Assembly: GCF_002953715.1 (NCBI RefSeq)
Contig: NZ_CP025012.1
Location: forward strand, 2,294,001 to 2,358,000
Direction: 5' to 3'
Length of the DNA: 64,000 bases
Source: Rhizobium leguminosarum
GTDB taxonomy: Bacteria > Pseudomonadota > Alphaproteobacteria > Rhizobiales > Rhizobiaceae
In this document: piece by piece, positions 56,371 through 64,000 of the stretch
How the letters are laid out: each line of letters starts with the position of its first letter
How positions within the stretch are numbered: position 1 is the first letter of the stretch
Notes under the pieces: generated by a model
Told to the model about the DNA's origin: nothing
Database searches by the model: none
The model's input: the letters and a program-made list of their open reading frames with translations, nothing else
Position numbers and translations under genes: made by a program

Positions 56371-57830
56371 TCATTAGCCGTTGTTTCGCGGGACGTCGAG
56401 CGGGCAAGTGCATCATTCCATGTATTCAGAAGCACCGCTCGATCCACGGGTTCCGGGTCAATGATATGTGAGCTCCTGGGCAGCTCTGCGATAACATGAA
56501 GATCGCTCCACAAGCCAAGTGACAGACCCGCGAGATATGCGGCCCCCAAAGCCGAGGCCTCGGGTGCTTCGCATTGGATCACGGGATGTTCTATGAGGTT
56601 CGAGACGCACTGCATCAGGAAGCGGTTTTGGCTCGGTCCGCCGTCTACATAGAGCGCCCCGAGCTCGCCGCCGCTTTGTGCTCGCATGGCGGCGATCACG
56701 TCATGCACCTGGAGGGCGATCGAGTCGGTTACCGACCGTGCCATTTGCGCACGTGTCGTATTGAAGTTGATCTGGGAGAACAGGGCACGGGCGTCGGAGT
56801 TCCAATAGGGTGCGCCTAGTCCCACGAATGCTGGCACGAAGCCCGGTCCGCCCGGTTCGGCGCTCGCCGCAAGTTCGACAAGGGCCGCCACGTCCGAAAG
56901 GCCGAGAATGCCTGCCATCCAGGGCAGACTGGCGGCGCAAACGAGAATATTGCCTTCGAAAGCGAAAGTCGGCTTTCCATGGAGACGCCATGCGACAGTC
57001 GTTGTGACGCCATTGCGTGGGGGAATAAATCGCGGAAGCGTCGTCATCACCGAAGAGCCGGTTCCGAAGGTTACCTTGCCATCACCCGGCTTGAATGCAC
57101 CATGACCGAACAGCGCAGCATGACTGTCTCCGATCACGGCCATGATCGGAGTTCCATCCGGCACGCCTGGCAACCCTTGCGTCCTGCCGAAGTCGGCAGA
57201 GCTGTCGAGTACCTCGGGGAGGAGCGCGATATCCACGCCGAAAATCTCGCCAAGTTCCTCGCTCCATCTCTGCTCCTGGAGATCGAACAACTGGCTCCTG
57301 GCGGCATTGGAAGCATCGCAGGCATGCCGGCGTCCGCCCGTCAGGCAGTGGACGAGCCAACTGTCGACCGTTCCCAGCCGCACCGATCGCCCGGCCGGAA
57401 TACGGTCGAGCAGCCATCGGAATTTCGAACCCGGGAACATCGGATCCAGTGGCAGGCCTGTGAGCGCCTGCACACGGTGAAGGTGGCCTTCGACAATGAG
57501 ACGTTCGCAATCTTGTGCCGTTCGACGGCACTGCCAGCTCACCACCGGTCCAAGTGCTTCTCCCGTTTCAGCGTCCCAAGCAGTGACTGACTCGCGCTGA
57601 TTGGAAATCGCCACGGCCTCGACAGCCACGTCGGGGGCGGCCTTCAGGCAGGTGTCGATCGCCTCGCAGACGGATGCGTAGAGCCGGCGTGGGTCTTGTT
57701 CGACCCAGCCTGGTTTCGGATAGGTGATGCCGACCGGTGCCGAACCTCTGCCAACAATTTCTCCCTTTTCGGAAACGAGAACTGCCTTTGAATTGGTCGT
57801 GCCCTGGTCAATTGCCAGAATTGCCCGCAT
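56364..57830 (-). CDS. FGGY-family carbohydrate kinase
   Basis: 488-residue ATP-dependent sugar kinase. The phosphate-binding start AIDQGTTNSKAVLV, substrate-loop ISNQRESVTAWD and WQCRRTAQDCERL, the catalytic Asp of MAVIGDSHAALFG, the FGTGSSVMTT adenosine contact and YVDGGPSQNRFLMQ are present. Among FGGY enzymes it resembles glycerol/xylulose kinases, but the substrate cannot be fixed. Its neighbours are a split transketolase and a ribose-type importer, so it most likely phosphorylates the ketose that the transketolase then uses. Separated by 65 bp from the upstream transketolase gene and 21 bp from the regulator gene. Confidence 0.92.
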   Translation of the reverse strand: MRAILAIDQGTTNSKAVLVSEKGEIVGRGSAPVGITYPKPGWVEQDPRRLYASVCEAIDTCLKAAPDVAVEAVAISNQRESVTAWDAETGEALGPVVSWQCRRTAQDCERLIVEGHLHRVQALTGLPLDPMFPGSKFRWLLDRIPAGRSVRLGTVDSWLVHCLTGGRRHACDASNAARSQLFDLQEQRWSEELGEIFGVDIALLPEVLDSSADFGRTQGLPGVPDGTPIMAVIGDSHAALFGHGAFKPGDGKVTFGTGSSVMTTLPRFIPPRNGVTTTVAWRLHGKPTFAFEGNILVCAASLPWMAGILGLSDVAALVELAASAEPGGPGFVPAFVGLGAPYWNSDARALFSQINFNTTRAQMARSVTDSIALQVHDVIAAMRAQSGGELGALYVDGGPSQNRFLMQCVSNLIEHPVIQCEAPEASALGAAYLAGLSLGLWSDLHVIAELPRSSHIIDPEPVDRAVLLNTWNDALARSTSRETTANDE

Positions 57831-57895
57831 TCTATCCTCCCCAGATCAGACGGCAGCCTGGACGACAAGCGTCCCGGCTGATCACGTAATCCCAG

Positions 57896-58852
57896 TTACT
57901 TGCGCCTGATCAGCGACTGCGCGGCGTCGGCGATTGCGGACGGCGCCATCCCGAATTCGTCGAGCAGGAACTCTGCCGAACCGGTCGGAGCGTAGATGCC
58001 GGGAACTCCGAGGCGTTTCATCGGGACTGGAGCATTGTCGACCACCACTTCGGCTACTGCGGAACCGAGCCCACCAAAGATCGAATGCTCTTCGGCTGTG
58101 ACGATAGCTCCGGTTTCCTTCGCCGCGGCGATGATGGCATCCTCGTCGATCGGACGAACCGTTGCAAGGTTGAGCACCCTGGCGTTGATGCCCCGTTCTG
58201 CGAGGATCTCGGCAGCCTTTAGGATTCGATGAGTCAAAGTGCCGTTTGCGATAAGGGTGACGTCAAAACCCTGGCGAAGGAGATTTGCCTTGCCAAGTTC
58301 GAACTTGTGACCCTCCGGAAGGAGATCAGGCACACCTACGCGAGACAGACGCAGGAAACAGGGGCCGTTGTAGGCCGCGGCCCACTCAACCGCAGCAGCT
58401 GTTTCGATGCGGTCACAAGGCGCGATGACCGGAAGATTAGGCAAAACCCGAGTCCAGGCAAAGTCCTCGATCGAGTGATGGGTCGGGCCGAGTTCGCCAT
58501 ACGCCATTCCAGAAGAAATGCCGACCAGCTTGACGTTGGCATTCGAATACGAAATGTCGGCCTTGATCTGTTCCAGCGACCGTCCCGTTAGAAACGGAGC
58601 GGCGGCGCACACGAACGGAAGGCGTCCGCCATTGGCGAGGCCGGCTCCAACCCCCACCATGTTCTGCTCGGCGATACCGACATTTACCAGGCGCTCTCCA
58701 AACTTCGCCTTGAAGCCGCCGAGCTTGGAGGAACCCACGGAGTCGTTGCAGACGGCAACGATCGTTTCGTTTTCGGCTGCCAGCCGCTCAAGCGTCGAGG
58801 CGAATGCGTCGCGGCAATCGTAGAGCTTGGGTGCGTTTATTGGCGCGTTCAT
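57896..58852 (-). CDS. Transketolase, C-terminal subunit
   Basis: 318-residue subunit carrying the pyrimidine-binding and C-terminal domains of a two-gene transketolase. It has FGERLVNVGIAEQNMVGVGAGL with the catalytic Glu that activates thiamine diphosphate, GELGPTHHSIEDFAWTRVLP, PCDRIETAAAVEWA, and the C-terminal VTLIANGTLTHRILKAAEIL. ATG 58852 shares one base with the TAA of the N-subunit gene (TAATG), implying coupled translation; an open frame further upstream is not used. Split transketolases serve in dedicated catabolic routes, unlike the fused housekeeping enzyme. Confidence 0.93.
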   Translation of the reverse strand: MNAPINAPKLYDCRDAFASTLERLAAENETIVAVCNDSVGSSKLGGFKAKFGERLVNVGIAEQNMVGVGAGLANGGRLPFVCAAAPFLTGRSLEQIKADISYSNANVKLVGISSGMAYGELGPTHHSIEDFAWTRVLPNLPVIAPCDRIETAAAVEWAAAYNGPCFLRLSRVGVPDLLPEGHKFELGKANLLRQGFDVTLIANGTLTHRILKAAEILAERGINARVLNLATVRPIDEDAIIAAAKETGAIVTAEEHSIFGGLGSAVAEVVVDNAPVPMKRLGVPGIYAPTGSAEFLLDEFGMAPSAIADAAQSLIRRK

Positions 58853-59661
58853 TACAGTGCCTCCGACAATTCTGCCAATGCGATTTCGTATTGTTCCTTG
58901 CTCGGTACCTTGTGGTGCCAGTCGACTCGGTCTTGCATGAACGAGATTCCATGCCCCTTGTTGGTGTGGGCCACGATGCAATGCGGTCTCGATACCCGGT
59001 GTTCGAGGGCTGAAAGGACTTCGCTCATATTGTTCCCATTGATCTCGGTGACTTCCCAATCGAAAGCTTCAAGCTTCGGACGAAGCGGGGCAAGATCGTT
59101 GGTTTCCGCCAGGGCAGCGCCCTGCTGGAACCTGTTGTGGTCGATGACCAGCGTCAAGTTATCGAGCTTGAACTGCGCGGCCGCCATGATCGCTTCCCAG
59201 TTGGAGCCCTCCTGCATCTCACCGTCGCCGGTGACGACGTAGGTGTGATATTTCGCGCCTGAGAGCTTGGCGGCTTTTGCCATTCCTATTGCGACTGGAA
59301 GACCGTGGCCGAGCGGCCCGGTATTCGTTTCGACGCCAGGAACCTTGTTGCAATTCGGATGCCCGTTCAGCCTCGAGTGCGGCTGCAAGAAGGTGGAAAT
59401 CTCTTCCTCCGGAATGAAGCCGCGTTTTGCGAGCGTCACATACAAAGCGCATGCAGTATGTCCCTTCGAAAGGACGAACCTGTCGCGGTCGGGGTGCTTC
59501 GGCTGATCGGGCCAAACATTCAGCACACGAAAATAGAGGGCAGTCAAAATGTCGATGACCGACATTTCCCCGCCAATATGGCCGGCGCCCGCTTCAAAGA
59601 CCGCCTGGAGATCGCGCAATCGGATCTCGCGAGCGACCCGCTCGAGTTCTGTCGTATTCAT
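58852..59661 (-). CDS. Transketolase, N-terminal (ThDP-binding) subunit
   Basis: 269-residue partner of the C-terminal subunit. It holds the ThDP pyrophosphate site: GAGHIGGEMS (His near residue 27), SKGHTACALY, TGPLGHGLPVAIGMAKA and the GDGEMQEGSNWEA metal motif. Together the two transfer a two-carbon ketol unit between sugar phosphates. It is the first gene of the leftward transcript; the start is ATG 59661. Two operator-like palindromes are in the 207 bp between it and the divergent permease gene. The pair resembles apulose-4-phosphate transketolase in organisation. Confidence 0.93.
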   Translation of the reverse strand: MNTTELERVAREIRLRDLQAVFEAGAGHIGGEMSVIDILTALYFRVLNVWPDQPKHPDRDRFVLSKGHTACALYVTLAKRGFIPEEEISTFLQPHSRLNGHPNCNKVPGVETNTGPLGHGLPVAIGMAKAAKLSGAKYHTYVVTGDGEMQEGSNWEAIMAAAQFKLDNLTLVIDHNRFQQGAALAETNDLAPLRPKLEAFDWEVTEINGNNMSEVLSALEHRVSRPHCIVAHTNKGHGISFMQDRVDWHHKVPSKEQYEIALAELSEAL

Positions 59662-59673
59662 GGATTCCTCTTA

Positions 59674-59687
59674 TGCATAAATATTCA
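59674..59687. promoter_or_regulatory. SorC operator candidate 2
   Basis: TGCATAAATATTCA, 12 bp upstream of the transketolase N-subunit start; reversed it reads TGAATATTTATGCA and matches the sites at 56357 and 59814 in 12 or more of 14 positions. Confidence 0.55.
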
Positions 59688-59813
59688 GTTATCAATATTT
59701 TTGCACAAGACGCCGATTAGTCAAGCCCTTTAAGCAACGCGGCGACAGTTGCAAGTCCGGAAAATCCTATTGACAGCTCGGAGGCAACTTGTTAATGAAT
59801 TTTCCAGCATCAG

Positions 59814-59827
59814 TGAATATTTATTCG
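59814..59827. promoter_or_regulatory. SorC operator candidate 3
   Basis: TGAATATTTATTCG, 41 bp upstream of the permease start, matches the site at 56357 in 12 of 14 positions; a related TGAATTAGCGAATA follows at 59832. Together with site 2 it brackets the divergent promoter. Confidence 0.6.
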
Positions 59828-59868
59828 TAGAGTGAATTAGCGAATAGACTAGGCATAAGGGAGGAACA

Positions 59869-60849
59869 ATGGTGGCGCTCGATATCAATGAACACGGGCT
59901 TTCGTCCGGCGCCTGGTTGAGCAAGCTCAAGGGCGCCACCGGCCCACTCGTGGGGCTACTCTTGCTTTGCGTCTTTCTGAGCCTCAGCACAGACACGTTT
60001 CTTTCGGTTCGGAACGGTCTCAACATCCTCGATCAGATCACTGTCCTCGGCATCATGGCCGTCGGAATGACCTTTGTCATCCTGATCGGCGGCATCGATC
60101 TTTCCGTCGGCTCGACACTCGCTCTTGCGATGATGGTCATGGGCTGGACTGCGAATGTCGCTGGCCTACCGCTCCCGGTCGGGATCGCTTTTGCTCTGGT
60201 CGCAGCGGGCGTTTCGGGGCTGATCGTCGGACTTCTGGTGACGCAGTTCAGGGTTCCAGCGTTTATTGCCACTCTTGCAATGATGTCCGCGGCGCGCGGC
60301 GTCGCAAATATGATCACGGACGGCCAGCAGATCGTGGGATTCCCCGACTGGTTCATGATGCTGGCAATCGATCGCCATTTCGGCGTGTTGACAGCCACCG
60401 TGTTTCTCATGCTTGCGGTTGTTCTTGCCGCGTGGCTTTTCCTGCACTTCCGCTCCGAAGGTCGCATGCTCTACGCGGTGGGAGGAAATCCGGAAGTCGC
60501 ACGCCTGGCCGGTATCAACGTCCCGCTCGTGACGATAGCCGTCTATATCGTGAGTGCCGTCCTTGCGGGGCTCGCAGGCATCGTGCTCGCCGCGCGGCTG
60601 GATTCCGTCCAGCCGTCCAGTGGTCTGGGCTATGAACTGGACACCATTGCCGCGGTCGTCATCGGCGGGACTTCGCTCTCCGGCGGCGCGGGCGGCATCG
60701 GTGGAACGCTGATCGGCGTTCTTATCATCGGTGTGCTTCGCAACGGCCTCAACCTTCTCAACGTCTCGCCGTTCCTGCAGCAGGTGATCATCGGCATCGT
60801 CATCGTGCTCGCGGTCGGCGCCGAGACCATTCGTCGGCGTCGCGCCTGA
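59869..60849 (+). CDS. Sugar ABC transporter permease (RbsC type)
   Basis: 326-residue inner-membrane permease of the ribose/xylose importer family (BPD_transp_2) with eight to ten helices. Recognisable parts are DQITVLGIMAVGMTFVILIG (about 53-72), GIDLSVGSTLALAMMVMG, the coupling segment GNPEVARLAGINV (205-217) and AVVIGGTSLSGGAGGIGGT. ATG 59869 follows GGGAGG at 7 bp. It is the first gene of the rightward transcript, ahead of its binding protein and ATPase. Confidence 0.94.
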   Translation: MVALDINEHGLSSGAWLSKLKGATGPLVGLLLLCVFLSLSTDTFLSVRNGLNILDQITVLGIMAVGMTFVILIGGIDLSVGSTLALAMMVMGWTANVAGLPLPVGIAFALVAAGVSGLIVGLLVTQFRVPAFIATLAMMSAARGVANMITDGQQIVGFPDWFMMLAIDRHFGVLTATVFLMLAVVLAAWLFLHFRSEGRMLYAVGGNPEVARLAGINVPLVTIAVYIVSAVLAGLAGIVLAARLDSVQPSSGLGYELDTIAAVVIGGTSLSGGAGGIGGTLIGVLIIGVLRNGLNLLNVSPFLQQVIIGIVIVLAVGAETIRRRRA

Positions 60850-60966
60850 CGAGCGAGGTCCACCGCGTTGGCGGGCCTAGAATTCCGCCCCAAAAATTTG
60901 GGTCGGATCAATACCCCGAGGGGGAGGACATACCCGAGGGTTCCATCAAACAACGGAGGAAATACA

Positions 60967-61896
60967 ATGAAAATAGCGCGCACCATGCTCGCGTCTGCTG
61001 CCCTGCTCGGTCTCATGCTCGGCCCAGTACACGCGGCGGAACTGAAGAAGCTCGGCTTGGCCGTTGCCAACCTTCAGGCAAACTTCTTCAACCAGATCAA
61101 ACAATCCGTCGAAGCCGAAGCCAAGAAGCGCGGCATCGAAGTCATAACGGTCGACGCAAAGGGCGACGGGCCGACGCAGGTCAATCAGATCCAGGACCTC
61201 CTGACCCAGAAAATCGACGCGCTGATCTACATTCCGGCAGGTGCGGCGGCTGCGACCGTTCCGGTCAAACTCGCCAAGAGCGCTGGTATCCCGGTCGTGA
61301 ACGTTGACCGCAACGCCGAGGGAGCACCCGGCGACACCTTCCTTGCAACGGATTCCGTCGCGTCTGCCAAGGCCGTGTGCGACTACATCCTGAAGGAAGC
61401 CGGCGGCAAGGGGAAGATGGTCATCATCCATGGCCAGAAGGGCACGACGCCGGAAGTCGATCGTTCGAAGGGTTGCGCTGAATCTCTCAAGGCATATCCG
61501 GACGTCAAGGTTGTCGCCGAGCAGTTCTCGAACATCTGGAGCCAGGACGAAGGATTCCAGATCATGCAGAATATGCTGCAGGCAAATCCGGACGTTTCGA
61601 TCGTGTTCGCCCAGGCCGACGGCCTCGCCCTTGGCGCCGCACAGGCGATCAAGGTCGCCAATCCTTCCCAGAAGATCGTGGTTGGCGGCTTCGATGGTGA
61701 CACCGCAGCTCTCGAAGCGCTCAGCAAGGGCGTCTTCAACGTAACTGCGACCCAGCAGACGCAGAAGATGGGCCGCGACGCGGTTGAAAACGCCGCCAAG
61801 CTCGTTGCCGGGGAAAAGGTGCCGCCGGTCCAGCTCATGGATGCCACGCTGACAACCAAAGAAAACGTCGCAGGCTTCATCGCCAACCATCCGTAA
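60967..61896 (+). CDS. Sugar ABC transporter substrate-binding protein (RbsB type)
   Basis: Periplasmic binding protein of 309 residues with a signal peptide (1-23, ending VHAAE). Peripla_BP_4 fold: LGLAVANLQANFFNQIKQSV, DAKGDGPTQVNQIQDLLTQK, PVVNVDRNAEG, FAQADGLALGAAQAIK and GGFDGDTAALEALSKG. The start ATG 60967 has GGAGGA 7 bp upstream. Two Cys (AVCDYI, KGCAES) are close enough to bridge. It defines the substrate of the importer, but the pocket residues do not let me name the sugar; pentose-type sugars are usual. Confidence 0.93.
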   Translation: MKIARTMLASAALLGLMLGPVHAAELKKLGLAVANLQANFFNQIKQSVEAEAKKRGIEVITVDAKGDGPTQVNQIQDLLTQKIDALIYIPAGAAAATVPVKLAKSAGIPVVNVDRNAEGAPGDTFLATDSVASAKAVCDYILKEAGGKGKMVIIHGQKGTTPEVDRSKGCAESLKAYPDVKVVAEQFSNIWSQDEGFQIMQNMLQANPDVSIVFAQADGLALGAAQAIKVANPSQKIVVGGFDGDTAALEALSKGVFNVTATQQTQKMGRDAVENAAKLVAGEKVPPVQLMDATLTTKENVAGFIANHP

Positions 61897-61924
61897 TGAA
61901 GTTGAGGTCTTGAGGAGGTGTGCC

Positions 61925-63403
61925 GTGACTGATCCAGTTCTTTCCCTGAGGGGCATATCCAAATGGTATGGGCCGCTCCAGGTTCTGAAGAATGTCAGCT
62001 TGGACGTTTATCCCGGCGAAGTGGTTGCACTTCTCGGTGAAAACGGCGCAGGCAAGTCAACGCTATCGGGCATTATCGCCGGGTCACGCACGCCGTCCGA
62101 AGGATCAATGACATGGCTGGGGCAGCCTTATGCCCCGGCCACCCCAAGGGAAGCGATCGATAAGGGCGTCGTCCTGATCCATCAAGAGCTGCAGCTTCTG
62201 CCGCAGCTGTCGATCGCGGAAAACGTCTTCATCGGACGTTGGCCGATGAAGAACGGCGTCGTCGACCGCGCCCAGATGGTTCGCCGGGCCCAGGACCAGC
62301 TCGCTCGCTTGAACCTTCACATCCCCGCAACGCGGACGGTCGCCGGCCTTTCCACGGCAAATCAGCAACTCATCGAGATCGCCAAGGCGCTGGCTCTCAA
62401 CGCAAAGCTCTTGATCCTCGATGAGCCGACAGCCGCCCTTGGCGGCGCGGAGACGGAAGCTCTTTTCGAACAGGTTCGGAAGCTTCGCTCAGAAGGCGTC
62501 GGCATCGTCTACATTTCCCACCGCATGGAAGAGATCAAGCGAATAACGGACCGGATCGTCGTTCTTCGCGATGGCGAGCGCGCGCAGGAATTCTCAGACA
62601 GCGCGACTCCGGTGCGAACGATCGTCGAAAGCATGGTCGGACGCCCGCTTGACCGCTTGTTCCCTGCCCTGCCGGTTCCGACTGACCATCCGGTACTCCA
62701 GGTGTCGGGGCTGTGCTCGCCCGACAACTCATTCCGTGACGTTACCTTCGATGTGCGCGCCGGGGAAATTCTCGGAATCGCCGGACTGGTCGGCGCCGGC
62801 CGCACCGAACTTGTCCGCGCCATTTCGGGCGCGGACCCAATCAGTGCAGGTTCGATCAAGCTGGAAGGCGAAGAACTTAGGCTGCGCGATCCGGCGGACG
62901 CGATCGCCAAGGGCATCGTGATGGTCCCGGAAGACCGCAAGGAGCAAGGCCTCGTTGTCGGGCACCGGATCGGCGAGAACATCATCTACGCCAATCTCGA
63001 CAAGCTGGGCGGGCGTTGGATTACGCCGAGCGTCAAGCGCTCGTTTGCGGAGAAGGCAGTGGCCAAGTTCGGCGTGAAGGGCCGTGCGGAGCAATATGCC
63101 TCGGACCTGTCCGGCGGCAACCAGCAGAAGGTGGTCATCGCGAAATGGCTGATGCGCGATCCTAAGGTCGTCGTGCTCGACGAACCGACGAGAGGCATCG
63201 ACGTCGGCGCCCGAGCCGGCATCTACGACATCATCGTCAATCTTGCCAAACGGGGCGTGGCGGTCATAGTCGTAAGCTCAGACCTCGAGGAAGTTCTCGG
63301 AGTCTCCAATCGCATTCTCGTGCTTGCACAAGGCAAACAGGCAGGCATTCTCAATCGTGACCAGGCAAATGACGTTTCGGTCATGGAGCTAGCCACCATC
63401 TAA
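61925..63403 (+). CDS. Sugar ABC transporter ATPase (RbsA/XylG type)
   Basis: 492-residue protein with two fused ATP-binding domains, as in ribose and xylose importers. The first has Walker A GENGAGKST (residues 39-47), a weakened signature (LSTANQQLIEIAKAL) and Walker B LLILDEPTAALGG; the second has a degenerate Walker A (GLVGAGRTE), signature LSGGNQQKVVIAKWL and VVVLDEPTRGIDVGA. Start is GTG 61925 with GAGGAGG upstream. Gene order permease, binding protein, ATPase is less common than ATPase first. Followed 22 bp on by an SDR gene. Confidence 0.94.
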   Translation: MTDPVLSLRGISKWYGPLQVLKNVSLDVYPGEVVALLGENGAGKSTLSGIIAGSRTPSEGSMTWLGQPYAPATPREAIDKGVVLIHQELQLLPQLSIAENVFIGRWPMKNGVVDRAQMVRRAQDQLARLNLHIPATRTVAGLSTANQQLIEIAKALALNAKLLILDEPTAALGGAETEALFEQVRKLRSEGVGIVYISHRMEEIKRITDRIVVLRDGERAQEFSDSATPVRTIVESMVGRPLDRLFPALPVPTDHPVLQVSGLCSPDNSFRDVTFDVRAGEILGIAGLVGAGRTELVRAISGADPISAGSIKLEGEELRLRDPADAIAKGIVMVPEDRKEQGLVVGHRIGENIIYANLDKLGGRWITPSVKRSFAEKAVAKFGVKGRAEQYASDLSGGNQQKVVIAKWLMRDPKVVVLDEPTRGIDVGARAGIYDIIVNLAKRGVAVIVVSSDLEEVLGVSNRILVLAQGKQAGILNRDQANDVSVMELATI

Positions 63404-63425
63404 ATAGACAGAGAAAGGAAGAGCG

Positions 63426-64000
63426 GTGTCCGACATCACTCTGAACGCCCCGAAGCTTTTCGATCTCAGCGGCCAGGTTGCCATCGTTACTGGAGCCGGG
63501 AGCGGCATTGGGCAGCGCATTGCCATCGGCCTTGCGCAATGCGGCGCCGACGTGGCGCTGCTCGACCGCCGAACGGACGACGGATTGGCCAAGACGGCTG
63601 AACATATTCGCGCCGCCGGCCGCCGCTCGATCCAAATCGCGGCGGATGTCACGAGCAAATCTTCCCTTGGAGAGGCCGTAGCACGTACCGAAGCGGATCT
63701 CGGCGCGCTGACGCTTGCGGTCAACGCTGCAGGCATCGCTAACGCGAACGCAGCGGAAGAGATGGAGGAGGACCAATATCAGACGTTGATGGATATCAAC
63801 CTGAAAGGCGTCTTTCTTTCCTGCCAGGCAGAGGCTCGGGCTATGCTGAAGAATGGATGCGGCTCCATCGTCAACATCGCTTCCATGTCCGGCGTGATCG
63901 TGAACCGGGGGCTGAGCCAAGCACACTACAACGCCTCCAAGGCGGGCGTCATCCATATGTCGAAGTCTTTGGCCATGGAATGGGTCGACCGCGGCATTCG
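63426..64000 (+). CDS. Short-chain dehydrogenase/reductase, cut by window edge
   Basis: First 191 residues of an SDR beginning at GTG 63426 with AAGGAAG upstream. It has TGAGSGIGQR (22-31), the Asp after beta-strand 2 (VALLDRRTD) that favours NAD, NAAG in the middle and HYNASKAG as catalytic Tyr/Lys. It is the fourth gene of the rightward operon, so it likely oxidises a sugar alcohol or sugar taken up by the importer, before the kinase and transketolase steps. The C-terminus lies beyond the window. Confidence 0.92.
   Translation, partial: MSDITLNAPKLFDLSGQVAIVTGAGSGIGQRIAIGLAQCGADVALLDRRTDDGLAKTAEHIRAAGRRSIQIAADVTSKSSLGEAVARTEADLGALTLAVNAAGIANANAAEEMEEDQYQTLMDINLKGVFLSCQAEARAMLKNGCGSIVNIASMSGVIVNRGLSQAHYNASKAGVIHMSKSLAMEWVDRGI

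Overview
The window looks like a chromosomal segment of a Rhizobiales alphaproteobacterium, most likely Rhizobium (R. leguminosarum/etli group). This rests on GC-rich codon use, a malic enzyme with a phosphotransacetylase-like tail, a B12-riboswitch-controlled bluB, the neighbourhood nadE / class II DAHP synthase / gor / rpiA / gph / L,D-transpeptidase / fumC, a TGA-N9-TCA iron box of the RirA type, and rhizobial intergenic mosaic repeats. Most of the DNA is ordinary chromosomal backbone with two clear accessory blocks.

Layout. 1-2.6 kb: an RND efflux pump (permease cut by the left edge, plus adaptor) divergent from its TetR regulator, with an 18-bp operator between them. 2.7-9.5 kb: a flavin oxidoreductase, a small secreted protein, malic enzyme (dme), an RNase H gene followed by a degenerate second copy of the malic enzyme 3' end, and a DUF2865 protein. 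9.6-10.4 kb: an SDR. 10.48-14.91 kb: a complete mobile element of the recombinase-in-trio (RIT) type, with three overlapping tyrosine recombinases and two small passenger genes (DUF2750 and DUF4375 types) between 84-bp inverted repeats. 15-23 kb: bluB with a cobalamin riboswitch, an MFS exporter, a chemoreceptor followed by a secreted Cache-like protein, and class I DAHP synthase aroG behind what looks like a complete transcription attenuator with a Phe-Tyr-Trp-Tyr leader peptide. 23-31.4 kb: a TolB-like propeller protein, nadE, DUF1003, VOC and GFA proteins, an ABC exporter, and a second, unrelated class II DAHP synthase. 31.6-44.2 kb: a TadG-like pilus protein, glutathione reductase, acylphosphatase, rpiA with a DUF2059 protein, gph, an L,D-transpeptidase, fumC and, 1.2 kb further on, the unrelated Fe-S fumarase fumA. 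44.7-51.1 kb: a diguanylate cyclase, a PPOX flavoprotein, an alpha/beta hydrolase divergent from a MarR regulator, LtrA, DUF971 and moaA. 51.5-55.4 kb: a methyltransferase divergent from an iron ABC importer operon preceded by an iron-responsive-operator-like motif.

55.4-64 kb (right edge): a sugar catabolic cluster. A SorC-type regulator, an FGGY kinase and a two-subunit transketolase are read leftwards; a ribose-type ABC importer (permease, binding protein, ATPase) and an SDR cut by the edge are read rightwards. Three copies of a TGAATwTTTATTCA-like palindrome mark the regulator promoter and the divergent promoter. Kinase plus split transketolase plus ABC uptake resembles the apulose-4-phosphate transketolase route, but the substrate is not established.

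The most interesting signals are the aromatic-amino-acid attenuator, apparently leaderless, in front of aroG (21268-21433), the RIT element with its passengers, and the sugar cluster with its self-consistent operator set. No tRNA, rRNA or CRISPR array was seen.
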